Shown piece after piece: positions 54,140 through 64,000 of a stretch of 64,000 bases of DNA. This stretch comes from an uncultured Clostridia bacterium (GTDB taxonomy: Bacteria > Bacillota > Clostridia > TANB77 > CAG-508). Location of the stretch: positions 1 through 64,000 of the forward strand of contig CANQOG010000004.1 in assembly GCA_947625415.1 (NCBI GenBank), written 5' to 3'. The notes under the pieces are model-generated. The model was not told the origin of the DNA. It did no database searches and saw only the letters and a list, made by a program, of their open reading frames with translations. Positions within the stretch are counted from its first letter, which is position 1, and every line of letters starts with the position of its first letter. The translations under genes and the position numbers were made by a program.

Positions 54140-56032
54140 CTACTTTTCAAGCTCTATATAATTATAATCTATATTTAGTTTATCTAATGTTTCAGTTTCC
54201 CTTTTTGAGCAAGTAAAGATTATTATTTGTCTATCGTAATTATTACTTAAAAATTCTAAAATATTTTTTAATCTATCATCATCAAAAAAAGCAAATGTTT
54301 CATCTAATATTATTGGCATTTTTTCTTTTGAAATCGTATCAATACTAGCTAATCTTAAGCCTAAATACATTTGATCTATAGTTCCTTGACTAAGTCTTTC
54401 TACTGGAACAAATCTTCCATCTGAAGTTCCAATAATAAGGCCATCTGTATCAACAAAACTCACTTCATTATATTTTCCACTTGAAACTTTTGAAGCAATT
54501 TCACAAAGTTTGCTTGTAAATTCAGGACTTAAACTACTTCTTATATTCTCATAAGCATTCTCTAATGCTTCTTTTGCAATATTATAAGAATTATTTAAAG
54601 AAATTAAATCTTTTTTCTCTTCTTCAAGCCTATCAAGCTCTTCTTGAACTTTTGACAATTCATTAACTTCTTCTTGCATTAATTCTTTCTGATTCTGTTT
54701 AGCACCTTTTTCAATTTTTAAATTATTTATTTTATCATTTTTATCTAAAATTTGACTCTCTAATACATCTTCACTTAATTCAAAAGCATTTTCTATAAAA
54801 TCAGAATCTAATTTATCTTCAAAACTATTCATAACCAAACGATTTATCTCATTTTCAGCCTGTTTTATTTCCTGCTGTTTTAAATCTATTTCACTTTGGC
54901 GAGCTCTTATGTTATTTTTTAAAATATTAATTTCCTGATTAATTTTTTTCTCTAAACTTTCAAGCTCTTGTAATTTTGATTTTTTCTTTCTATTAAAAAT
55001 TATTCTATCTATAATATCTAAAATTAATACCAATCCAGCAATACTTGCTAGAATAATTAAAATCACTTTATTTAATTTTAATAAATAGCAAATTACAAAA
55101 AGAACAATTAATACAAATATCGAAATTATTGCTAAAACTGAAGATTTCTTCTCATTTTTTAAATTCTCTTTAACAGTTTTATCAACTTTATCATCTAACT
55201 CTTCTATCTTTTCTAAATCTTCATCTCTAATCTTTTTTATAACTTCAATTTCACTATTTTTTATGTTGCTTTTCTCATTACTTTCTTTAATGACTCTATA
55301 TAATGAAAGTTTTACTTCTTCATTGTCAATTTTGTCTTGAATCTTTTGAACTTCTGAATCGTTTTCTTGAACAAAATCTTTATATCCCTCTAATTTACTT
55401 TTAGAATTTTTTAATTTTTCTATTTTTTCGTTCACAATATTTATAGGTTTTTCTTTTGTTCTATCTGTTCCAATTTGCTCAATTTGCAATTTATTTATTT
55501 TATCTAAAGTTCTTTTATATGAAATGTTTTCATCTCCAGAAGAAACAATATTACTAATTTTTTGTATTAATCCATTTTGAGCAGATTTATTTATTTTTAT
55601 ATCATTTTGACCAACAATAACAGTATTTTTAAATGTATCTTCATCAATCTTTATTTGTTCATATATAAAATCAATTCCTTTTGTTTTATCTATATTATAG
55701 TCTAAAGAAATTTCTTGCTTATTACTATTATAAATTACTGGATTTTTCTTTTTAAAATCTCTAAAAACTTCATACCTTTTTCCATTATCTAACTCATAAT
55801 CAATTTTTCCTGAATAATTAATATTATTCCAAGGAAAATATTTATCATAGTCAGAAATATCTTTTCCATTTTTAGTTTTATCAACTCCATAAAATATAGA
55901 TTTAATAAAACTTAGTAACGTAGATTTTCCAGCTTCGTTTTTTCCATATATTATATTAAATTTTTTATCTAAATTTATTTTTTTATCAGATAATTTTCCA
56001 AACCCATTTATTTGTAAATTATTAATTTTCAA
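54140..56032 (-). CDS. SbcC/YhaN-like AAA ATPase
   Basis: LQINGFGKLSDKKINLDKKFNIIYGKNEAGKSTLLSFIKSIFYG, coiled coil, QIIIFTCSKRE. Confidence 0.85.
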   Translation of the reverse strand: MKINNLQINGFGKLSDKKINLDKKFNIIYGKNEAGKSTLLSFIKSIFYGVDKTKNGKDISDYDKYFPWNNINYSGKIDYELDNGKRYEVFRDFKKKNPVIYNSNKQEISLDYNIDKTKGIDFIYEQIKIDEDTFKNTVIVGQNDIKINKSAQNGLIQKISNIVSSGDENISYKRTLDKINKLQIEQIGTDRTKEKPINIVNEKIEKLKNSKSKLEGYKDFVQENDSEVQKIQDKIDNEEVKLSLYRVIKESNEKSNIKNSEIEVIKKIRDEDLEKIEELDDKVDKTVKENLKNEKKSSVLAIISIFVLIVLFVICYLLKLNKVILIILASIAGLVLILDIIDRIIFNRKKKSKLQELESLEKKINQEINILKNNIRARQSEIDLKQQEIKQAENEINRLVMNSFEDKLDSDFIENAFELSEDVLESQILDKNDKINNLKIEKGAKQNQKELMQEEVNELSKVQEELDRLEEEKKDLISLNNSYNIAKEALENAYENIRSSLSPEFTSKLCEIASKVSSGKYNEVSFVDTDGLIIGTSDGRFVPVERLSQGTIDQMYLGLRLASIDTISKEKMPIILDETFAFFDDDRLKNILEFLSNNYDRQIIIFTCSKRETETLDKLNIDYNYIELEK

Positions 56033-56042
56033 AACAATTCTC

Positions 56043-57130
56043 CTATTCTTTTAAAGAATTTAAGCCTATTTCTATTGCTTTATCTATTTCCTCTTGTGAA
56101 TATACATTTTCTTCTTGCTTTTTTAATAATTCCTTAACAAAAAGCCCTCTTAATGTCTTTTCATTTTTTATCTCATTTAAATTATATTTTAAACTAGTTT
56201 TATCTTTTATTCGCAAGATATTTGGTTTTGTAATTAACTTAAAAATATTTCTAGTATTTATCTCAAAGCTTCTATTTCCTACTAAAATAATCTCATATAA
56301 ATTATCTTCATTTAAACTCAAACTATTTATTTTTTCAATTAAATCTTCCTCTGAATCCATATCATCTATTTTTTGTTCATATTCAGCAAACTCTGTATCA
56401 TCCATTTTTATAAATTTATAAATTAACTTTTTATCTTCACTTATTTCTCCGAACTATTACCCCATGTGGTCCTTTTTCATCAAAGCCAAGAGCTACTAGA
56501 GAGCCAGGATAAACAACTTTTTGCTTTTTTTCTTCATCATAATATGGTTTATGAATATGCCCTAAAGCTATATAGTCCATATTTAAAGTATCTAATCTAC
56601 TTTCTAAAATAGGATTATACTCTCTATTTTCCTCTGTTCCACCGCTCTAAACTTCCATGCATAATCATAATATTTGGTTTTCCATTTTGGAGTGGATTTA
56701 TTGAACTATAATTAATACCTTTACAATAAAAATCTTGAAATCCCATTCCATAAATATTAACATCTTGCAATTCTTTACACTCAAAGCTTGTTGTCTTAAA
56801 TATATAAACATTTGGAGCAAATTCAAATTCTGAATAATAAGAACTTTTTAAATATGGATCATGATTTCCAGGAGAAATAAAAATTTTTGTATTAGGAATT
56901 TCTAAAAATAAATTATTTATATAATTTATTGTACTTCTTCTAACATATTCATTTTCATATAAATCACCTGATATAAATAAATAATTTATATCATTTTCTT
57001 TTATATAATTTATAACTTTTTTCAATACATTTCTTTGTTCTAATCTTCTATTATCAGATAAATTTTCTCTAACAGACAAACTAGAAAATGGACAATCGAA
57101 ATGTATATCTGCAATATGAACAAATTTCAT
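56043..57130 (-). CDS. Metallophosphoesterase / DNA repair exonuclease (YhaO/SbcD-like), requiring two +1 frameshifts at CGG (56642-56644 and 56449-56451)
   Basis: MKFVHIADIHFDCPF...IMHGSLE-[C]-GGTEENREYNPILESRLDTLNMDYIALGHIHKPYYDEEKKQKVVYPGSLVALGFDEKGPHGVIV-[C]-GEISEDKKLIYKFIKMDDTEF.... Length 1088 = 3n+2. The GHIHKP metal-ligand motif lies in the middle frame. Confidence 0.95.
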
Positions 57131-57252
57131 AAGTTCTACCCTTCAATATATTTTAACTATGGATAATATTATAAACCGAAATTTTGTTTTGGTCAATAGT
57201 TTTATGTAAATAAAATATAAAAATTCCTAAATAAAATTTAGGAATTTTTAAT

Positions 57253-59284
57253 CTACATATTTGTATCGTCATCATCATCTAATGCACCAAATAACTCATC
57301 AAATTTTGCTTCTAACTCTTTTTGAATATCAATTTCTGTTGTATCTTTAGCTGGTTTTATAGAAGCAGATGAAGTATTCGATGAACCACTATCTGTTGGT
57401 ATAGAAGAAGCACCACTATTCATAGATGCGCTATTTTCTGAAGTTCCAGCAGTAGCCATTGCAGGCTCAGAATCTTCATCAAATAATGAATCGAGTGATG
57501 GGAAATTTTCAACTCCTTCTTCTTGACCTTCTTCATATGGATTATTTGGATTATATTTTCTCCAAACCGCTCTTTCAACTTTTACATCATTATGATCTAA
57601 TTTATATTTATCAACTATCTTTGATTCTGGATATTTAAAATAATAATATTTATTAGCTTTAATAGGCTTTAAACCTTTTTCAAAAATGATACATAAATCA
57701 TTATCCATTCTTCTAAGCTCATCTGGTGTCATTAAAGCTCTGGCCATAATTTGATCTGACTCTGAAGAACCTGATTTCCATTCACCTTTATCTCTATTAA
57801 CAGAGTAATTATTTCTAGTAATTGTTTTTTCACCTAATTGTTTAGAAAAATATTCAACTGTTTTTTGTGAGTTAGAACCTAAAAACAAGTGAGTATCACA
57901 GTTACCAATGATTGTTTCATTAGCTTTTTCATAAACTGCCTCTAACTGATCTAAGTTCTGAAGTATAACAGAGAATGAAATCTTTCTACTTCTTGAAGTA
58001 GATATCTTTTTATCAAAGTCTGGAATATGACCAATATTAGCAAACTCATCAAGGATAAAATATGTAGGAACTGGTAAAGCACCTCCATTTTTATCTGCAA
58101 AATCATATAATTGTTGTATCATTTGTGAGAAAAAGATTGTTAATAAGAAATCATAAGCAGTATGTGTATCTGAAGAAATAACATATACAACTGTTTTCTC
58201 AGCACCAATTCTTTCAAAATCTATTGTATTTGTTGATGTAACTTCAGCAATTTCTTTTGAGTCAAATTTACCTAATTTTGATTGCAAAGTACTTAAAATA
58301 GAACTATATGTTTTATCTGGAGCGATCTCAATAGATTTATAATTCATTCTAGCTGGGTGATCATATGGTAAAACTTCCATAAGTTCTGTAAGTTTATTAC
58401 CACCGCCACTAGCATTAGCAGCCCTAACCATTTCAGCACAACTAGCTAAATTTTGTTCTTCTGGTGGTCTAACAGCTTTTAAGAAATATATTAAAGCTTT
58501 TAATAACATTTCAGCCATATTATCCCAATATGGGTCTGAGCCACCACCTTCTGAACTTTGACCTTTCATAATAGTATTTGCTATAACATCAACATCAATT
58601 TCATTCTTAATATGAGCTAATGGATTGTATCCATCACTATTTTCTGGATTTACTAAATTTAAAACCTTAACATTGTAGCCTTTTGCTTCAAAGAAACCTG
58701 CTGTTTTATCATAAAGCTCACCTTTAGGATCTGTAAATACATAAGAACCTAAAAGCTGTAATGCATTTGGTATAACATAAGAAGCAGATTTACCAGCACC
58801 AGAACCTCCGAACAACTAAAACGTTAACATTACCACGCTTATCTACTGGTAAATAGTTTTTTTCAGCTAATATAATCCCCTGCTTTTTGCTTAAAACTCT
58901 ATATTGTTCTCCACCTTGAGCCCAATCACTAGAGCCGTTTTCAATATCATCAAATTCATGTTTTGGAAGAGCTTTATAAACTCCTATAAAAATAAAGCAT
59001 ACTGCAAATAATATAAAGTACTTTGTTCCTGTCCAAAATGTAGGAAAATATTTTGAATTAAAGACTCCAGTTATATTTTCTCCTATTTTAGTTAAATAAC
59101 CAAGTTTCGTAAAGAAAACCTCAAACCAGTCAGAACCATTTGCAGATGCTAAATTTGCATCTGTAATAGCTCTACTTATTGGGGCAATAATTCCAAAAAT
59201 TCCAACAAGAATGGCTAATATATAAACTATTAGCCTACCTTTTATTTTTTGTAATGCTCTTTTAATCTTTTCACCAAAACCCAT
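57253..59284 (-). CDS. VirD4/TraG-like T4SS coupling ATPase, requiring +1 frameshift at CGG (58808-58810)
   Basis: ...VDKRGNVNVLVV-[C]-GGSGAGKSASYVIPNALQLLGSYVFTDPKGELY.... Length 2032 = 3n+1. Confidence 0.9.
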
Positions 59285-59324
59285 TACATCTCACCTTTTC
59301 CTATGTAATATTTTCCGTTAGAAA

Positions 59325-59780
59325 TTATTCATCATCTCTATCTTTATTTTCTTCTGATTTTTCATCTTCTTGCTCTTTGTCTTTTCTCATTGAAGCTTTC
59401 TTGTAATCTGAATATTTCATTGCATTCTTTGTTTTGAAGAAATTTTCTTTTCCATTAGCTACTTCTCTATCTCTTATTATTTTTAAAGCATTTTTTAATG
59501 ATTCAATATCATCTCTTATATATTGTACTGGTTCTCCAATTGTTCCTACAGCAATTTCCATATATCCATTTCTCTTAATTTCATTAATTGATTCAAAAAA
59601 ATTTGCATCTGATTCTAATACAGTTTCTATATCCTTATTGTTTTTTTCAACAATATTCATATCTATACAGCAAGTTCCCAGTTTACCTTTTATAGTTGCT
59701 TCATTGGTTTCATATAAATTCTTTTTACTATCTCCATTTGGAGTATTAGTACCTTCACTCATTATAAAATCTCCTTTCAC
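59325..59780 (-). CDS. Hypothetical protein
   Basis: 151 aa ORF immediately upstream of the VirD4-like gene. Confidence 0.5.
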   Translation of the reverse strand: MKGDFIMSEGTNTPNGDSKKNLYETNEATIKGKLGTCCIDMNIVEKNNKDIETVLESDANFFESINEIKRNGYMEIAVGTIGEPVQYIRDDIESLKNALKIIRDREVANGKENFFKTKNAMKYSDYKKASMRKDKEQEDEKSEENKDRDDE

Positions 59781-59793
59781 GCCACTTCATATA

Positions 59794-60321
59794 TTATTTC
59801 TTTTCTCTAACCTCAAAGGCAAAATACTTCTTATAAGGTTTTAATTTACATTTTCCTTTTACTTCATTTGCTTCCTCATCAAAGTATAATACCGGTTTTA
59901 CTTCTTCTGTAGTCTCTAAATCGATTATAGAAATCTGACGTTTCATGTTTGGTGTATATGCAAATTCTTTAAACTCAGTTTCCTCTTCGCTATATAAAGT
60001 CTTGATGTTTAGTGGTGTAGGTTTCTTTGAAATCTTAACTTGATCATAATCAAGAAAACCGCTATTTACCACAACTCTTCCTTTTCCAAAAGAAAAGATA
60101 ATTAAATGATTACCATCTGGCGCAGGATTATCAACAAAAAAAGTTTTTCTTGTTTTATCACCTACAAATTCAACTGCGCAATCTAGTCTTTCTACCGTGT
60201 ATTTAGGCGAAGTTTTTAAAAATTCCTTTTCAGTTCTGTTAATTTGATAGATAACAGTATCTACATCTTTAGGATCAGTAATACTAAAATACTTTCCTTG
60301 AACTTCATCTAATTCGTCCAT
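59794..60321 (-). CDS. Hypothetical protein
   Basis: 175 aa ORF, same direction as the VirD4-like gene. Confidence 0.5.
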   Translation of the reverse strand: MDELDEVQGKYFSITDPKDVDTVIYQINRTEKEFLKTSPKYTVERLDCAVEFVGDKTRKTFFVDNPAPDGNHLIIFSFGKGRVVVNSGFLDYDQVKISKKPTPLNIKTLYSEEETEFKEFAYTPNMKRQISIIDLETTEEVKPVLYFDEEANEVKGKCKLKPYKKYFAFEVREKK

Positions 60322-60435
60322 CTTTACACCCTTTCTTACATTCTAAAATGTAATTCATCATAGGCAAATTCACTTTTTTTATTATATCTTAAAAAAGCTA
60401 AATTGTCAATGATTTTATTATTTATGTAAACTTCA

Positions 60436-61324
60436 TTAAGCAATATTCCTTGGATTGAATCTCGATTCTTCTTTTAATTGCTTAAACAAGTTTAACTCTT
60501 TTTCATTTGGCTTTTTAGGAATCATAATTTTAGTTTCTAAAATTAAATCTCCTCTTCCGCCTTTTCCATCTTTATATCCTTTGTTTTCAATCTTAATTTC
60601 TTCACCACTTTCAATACCAGATGGAACATAAACAGATAATTCTTCATCAATAGTTTGAACTATTACTTTAGTACTTAAGGCAGCTTCCCAAGGTGTTAAA
60701 TATAGATTTGTTCTTAAATTAAAACCATCTAATTTAAAATTTTCATTATCATCTATTTTTATTTTTATAAACAAATCACCATTTCTTCCTCCATCTTTGC
60801 CAAGCTTTCCGTTGTCCTACAAGTCTAATTTTTTCATTATTTTGAATTCCAGGTGGAACATTAATGGTAAAAGTCTTTATTTTTCCTTCTACTGTTCTTA
60901 AGCCTAATTGTTTTTCATTTCCAAAAAAAGCATCTTCAAGAGAAATATTTAATTCTGTTTCAATATTTTCTCCTCTTATAGCATTTTTAGATTTTGATTT
61001 TTTCTTTTTACTATTATCAAATATATTTCCAAAAAACATTTTCCAAATAGCTTCTTTATTGCTTTTAGCTTGATAAGCATCATTTCTTTGTTTTCTTCCT
61101 ACATTTGCATTCCAGATTCTATCATATCTACGCTTACTAATACTATTTGAAAGTGTTTTATATGCTTCATTAATATCTTTAAATCGCTCTTCGTATTGTA
61201 TACTACCACCATTTACATCTGGATGGTATTTTTTAGCTTGTTCTTTATAAGCAATTTTTATATCATTCAAAGAAACTCTATTGGTTTCTAGCCCCAGTAT
61301 TTTGTAATAATCTTTGAATATCAT
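60436..61324 (-). CDS. DnaJ/CbpA-like co-chaperone, requiring +1 frameshift at CGG (60809-60811)
   Basis: J domain with HPD (KYHPDVNGG), then NNEKIRLVGQ-[C]-GKLGKDGGRNGDLFIKIKIDDNENFKLDG. Length 889 = 3n+1. Confidence 0.95.
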
Positions 61325-61394
61325 TTCAACATCCTCCGAATCTAGTAATTCATTTGAATTATATCAAATTTTTAAACATTTGTGAATACATTTT

Positions 61395-61982
61395 TTATAT
61401 AATTTCAACTTTTTTATAAAAATTATAAGCATTAACAGAATTAATATGAATATATAAATTTCTATATATCAAAGACTTTAATGTATAACTTAAAACATAT
61501 ATTAATCCATCATCAATATCTTTTTTTATTAAATTAACTAATTCATCTAAAGTCATCATATTTAATTCACTTTTATATACTCTACCTTTTTCAGTCGCAT
61601 CAGCCAAATAAATTATCTTTTCTAACAAAGACATATTTGCTCTCCCAGTTGTATGAAAACTAATTGCATTACAAATATCATCAGATAAATTATATTTATA
61701 CTTGGCAATTACAGCTCCTAATTTTGAATGAATAAGATTATCATTTTTCTTTTCAATCTCATCTAATTCAACACCAAAATTTTCAAACATTTTATAAGCC
61801 TCTTGATGAGGAATTTCTTTAGCAATATCATGTAAAATTGCAGCTTTTTTAGTATCTTCTATATTTGCTCCATAAATTTCAGCATATTCTAATGCTCTTT
61901 CTACAACGCCTAAAGTATGATTAAATCTTTTTTCAGATAAAGATTCTTTTACTATTTCATATAATTCTTCGTAAGTTACCAT
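61395..61982 (-). CDS. yqeK: YqeK-like HD-domain hydrolase
   Basis: RFNHTLGVVERALEYAEIYG, ILHDIAKEIP, HSKLGAVIAK, FHTTGRANMSLLEKIIYLADATEKGR. Confidence 0.9.
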   Translation of the reverse strand: MVTYEELYEIVKESLSEKRFNHTLGVVERALEYAEIYGANIEDTKKAAILHDIAKEIPHQEAYKMFENFGVELDEIEKKNDNLIHSKLGAVIAKYKYNLSDDICNAISFHTTGRANMSLLEKIIYLADATEKGRVYKSELNMMTLDELVNLIKKDIDDGLIYVLSYTLKSLIYRNLYIHINSVNAYNFYKKVEII

Positions 61983-62094
61983 TTTGCTCTCCTTTTAAAG
62001 GAATTTTATTATTAAAATTATTTAATGTCAACAGCTTTTAAAAATATTTACAATTTTTATAATTTAATATATAATAACTTTATAAATTACAAAT

Positions 62095-62133
62095 AAAAAA
62101 ACCTTTAGATATTCATTTATCTAAAGGTTTTTT
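62095..62133. terminator. Terminator hairpin
   Basis: aaaaaacctttagat-attcattt-atctaaaggttttt. Confidence 0.75.
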
Positions 62134-62136
62134 ATT

Positions 62137-63369
62137 TTATTTCTTAATACCACCCGTTAAAGCCAAAATATTTTGATCATAAGAAAATGTTAATTTTTCT
62201 CTAGAAGCATGCCTTTTTATAGCAATATTTATAGCTTCATCTAAAACGTCACTAAAATTCTTTTTACTTGCTTCAAACAAATACCAAGAAAGCGCTCCTG
62301 GAATAGTGTTTATTTCATTAACATATACTTTATCAATTTCTTCATCAATTAAAAAGTCTACTCTTGAAATTCCACTGCATCCAAGCAATTTGAATGTTTC
62401 CTTCGCTAATTTTTGAATTTCATCACGCATTTTATCTGGAATATCAGCTGGAAGTTTCTTACCTTCCATACTATTATTTACACCTCCTGAGCCACCTTTT
62501 CTAGCTCCTATCTTTCCGCCTTTTCTTGGACCGATTTTTCCTAACTTTCCACCTTTAGTTTTTCCTTCACCAACATATTTATCAACATAGCTTAATATTT
62601 CTCCAGACAAAATTGGCTCTTCACATTCAGTAGCAACAGTTTCTGTAACATCTCCTAAAACTGCGCAATTTATTTCTTTCAATTTTCCAACACAATTTTC
62701 AACTAAAATTCTATCAGAAAATTCCATTGCAAATTCTACAGCTTCTTCAAGTTCAGCTTGATTTTTAACTTTTTTTATTCCAACACTTGAACCTAAATTT
62801 CCCGGTTTTACAATTAATGGATATTTCAACTTTTCATCAATTTTCTTTAATATTTTTTCCTCATCTTTTACATATTCTGTGGAATAAAAGCTTACATAGT
62901 CAACAACAGGAAGTCCTGATTCTTTTAGTACCTTTTTAAATAAGATTTTATCCATTCCAATACTTGATGCTAACACATCTGGACCTACAAATGGAATATC
63001 TAATAAATTTAAAAATCCAGCAATAGTTCCATCCTCAACATTTGTTCCATGAACTATTGGAAAAGCTACATCTATGGTATTTAATACTTTTTTTCCAATA
63101 ATTGGAGCTGGAACTCTAACTACATTCACTTTTTTACCATCATTTACCACAGCAACCCTATAACATCTTTTTAATAGAACTTCCATGTCTCTATACATTT
63201 CTAAATCCAATAAATCATCACCTGTATACATTACACCATTTTTAGCTATATATATAGGAACAATTTCATATTTGTTTTCATCTAATCTTAAAGTAGCTTC
63301 TATCATTGAAATTATAGAAATCTCATGCTCAACACTCTTTCCACCAAAGAAAACACCAACTTTTATCAT
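62137..63369 (-). CDS. ddl: D-alanine--D-alanine ligase with Lys/Gly-rich insertion
   Basis: VGVFFGGKSVEHEISIIS, LIVKPGNLGSSVGIKKV, VNEINTIPGALSWYLFEA; insertion GGKLGKIGPRKGGKIGARKGGSGG. Confidence 0.9.
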   Translation of the reverse strand: MIKVGVFFGGKSVEHEISIISMIEATLRLDENKYEIVPIYIAKNGVMYTGDDLLDLEMYRDMEVLLKRCYRVAVVNDGKKVNVVRVPAPIIGKKVLNTIDVAFPIVHGTNVEDGTIAGFLNLLDIPFVGPDVLASSIGMDKILFKKVLKESGLPVVDYVSFYSTEYVKDEEKILKKIDEKLKYPLIVKPGNLGSSVGIKKVKNQAELEEAVEFAMEFSDRILVENCVGKLKEINCAVLGDVTETVATECEEPILSGEILSYVDKYVGEGKTKGGKLGKIGPRKGGKIGARKGGSGGVNNSMEGKKLPADIPDKMRDEIQKLAKETFKLLGCSGISRVDFLIDEEIDKVYVNEINTIPGALSWYLFEASKKNFSDVLDEAINIAIKRHASREKLTFSYDQNILALTGGIKK

Positions 63370-63383
63370 AAACTTACTCCCCC

Positions 63384-64000
63384 TTATAGGTAATTATCAG
63401 GCAAATCATTTTCTAACAAAACAACCGTATTTGAATCCATAAGCTCATACATTTTCTTAATTGCTTCATCTAAATTTTTAGCAATCATTGTTTGGGTTTC
63501 TGGATATTTTTCTTCTTTTAATCCATCAAGCATAGGTCCTGCTTGCTTTTCTCCAACCAAAATTATAAAATCACTATATTTTGTGGCCTCTTTGCCTAAA
63601 TTTTTATTTATTTCATAAGACTTGTCACCTAATTCAACAATTCCAGGGGTTATTAAAATTCTCTTTTTTTCTTTAAATGACCCTAAAACTTCTAGAGCCA
63701 TATTAGCTCCACGTTCATTTGAATTGTATGAATCATCAATTATTATACTTCCATTTGAATTTGGTCTTAATTCTAGTCTATGCTCAACAGGTTTTATAAA
63801 TTTTACACCCATTTTTATTTGTTCTTCTGAAAGTCCAAGTTTATCAGCAACTGCAACTCCACAAACAATATTTAAAACATTCAATTTTCCTAATAATTTT
63901 GTTTTAATATTTATTTTCCTATTTCCAGGCATTACAACATTAAAACTTGAACCTCTTTCATTGATTTCAATATTTTCAGCATAATAATCACTATCTTTAT
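63384..64000 (-). CDS. murF: UDP-N-acetylmuramoyl-tripeptide--D-alanyl-D-alanine ligase, C-terminal part (5' end outside the window)
   Basis: NVVCGVAVADKLGLS, VEHRLELRPNSNGSIIIDDSYNSNERGANMALEVL, VVLLENDLPDNYL*; the frame continues to base 64000. Confidence 0.9.
   Translation of the reverse strand, partial: KDSDYYAENIEINERGSSFNVVMPGNRKINIKTKLLGKLNVLNIVCGVAVADKLGLSEEQIKMGVKFIKPVEHRLELRPNSNGSIIIDDSYNSNERGANMALEVLGSFKEKKRILITPGIVELGDKSYEINKNLGKEATKYSDFIILVGEKQAGPMLDGLKEEKYPETQTMIAKNLDEAIKKMYELMDSNTVVLLENDLPDNYL

Noticed and set aside
8547-61324. Random sequencing or assembly indels as explanation for the split genes
   Set aside because: All 13 events are the same base (C), at the same place (immediately before an in-phase GGA/GGT Gly codon), follow the coding strand, and none was seen before out-of-phase GG. 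Random error would not respect phase. Read-level confirmation is still desirable.
8547-61324. Simple sense reassignment of CGG (e.g. to Gly, Trp or Gln)
   Set aside because: A triplet reassignment would not change frame. Gene lengths are 3n+1 or 3n+2 and homology continues only in +1.
8547-61324. -1 slippery heptamer frameshifting
   Set aside because: No X_XXY_YYZ heptamer shared between sites, and the required direction is +1 (one extra base) every time.
1-64000. CRISPR arrays, rRNA genes and IS-type transposases
   Set aside because: No regularly spaced repeats, rRNA signatures or transposase motifs were seen in the window.

Overview
The window is an AT-rich, low-GC Clostridia-type chromosome segment. 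It contains the end of an integrated element (xis/int), a sortase B with a candidate substrate, two Bce-like ABC/two-component modules, tRNA-Arg(ACG) and tRNA-fMet, a C-A-T-C-A-T-R NRPS operon with two histidine kinases and an HD-GYP regulator, and housekeeping genes (tex, ABC-F, pcrA, prfA, yhaO/yhaN-like, a dnaJ-like gene, yqeK, ddl, murF). A roughly 2.5 kb GC-rich island sits at about 28.45-30.97 kb. The main discovery is that ten native genes, including the essential genes prfA and pcrA, are broken in the same way at 13 sites. At each site an extra C precedes an in-frame Gly codon (GGA x11, GGT x2), so the zero frame meets a CGG codon and the conserved protein resumes in the +1 frame. In a by-eye scan of both strands I found no CGG used as an ordinary in-frame sense codon in any intact native gene, although CGG is common across codon boundaries (AAC GGA, ATC GGA, GAC GGA and similar). 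Three genes carry two sites each. This points to genome-wide +1 recoding at CGG, either quadruplet CGGN->Gly decoding or +1 slippage at an unassigned CGG codon. The tRNA-Arg in the window has anticodon ACG, which should not read CGG. The GC-rich island does use CGG as a normal Arg codon (about 12 times), so it looks foreign to this decoding system or chimeric.
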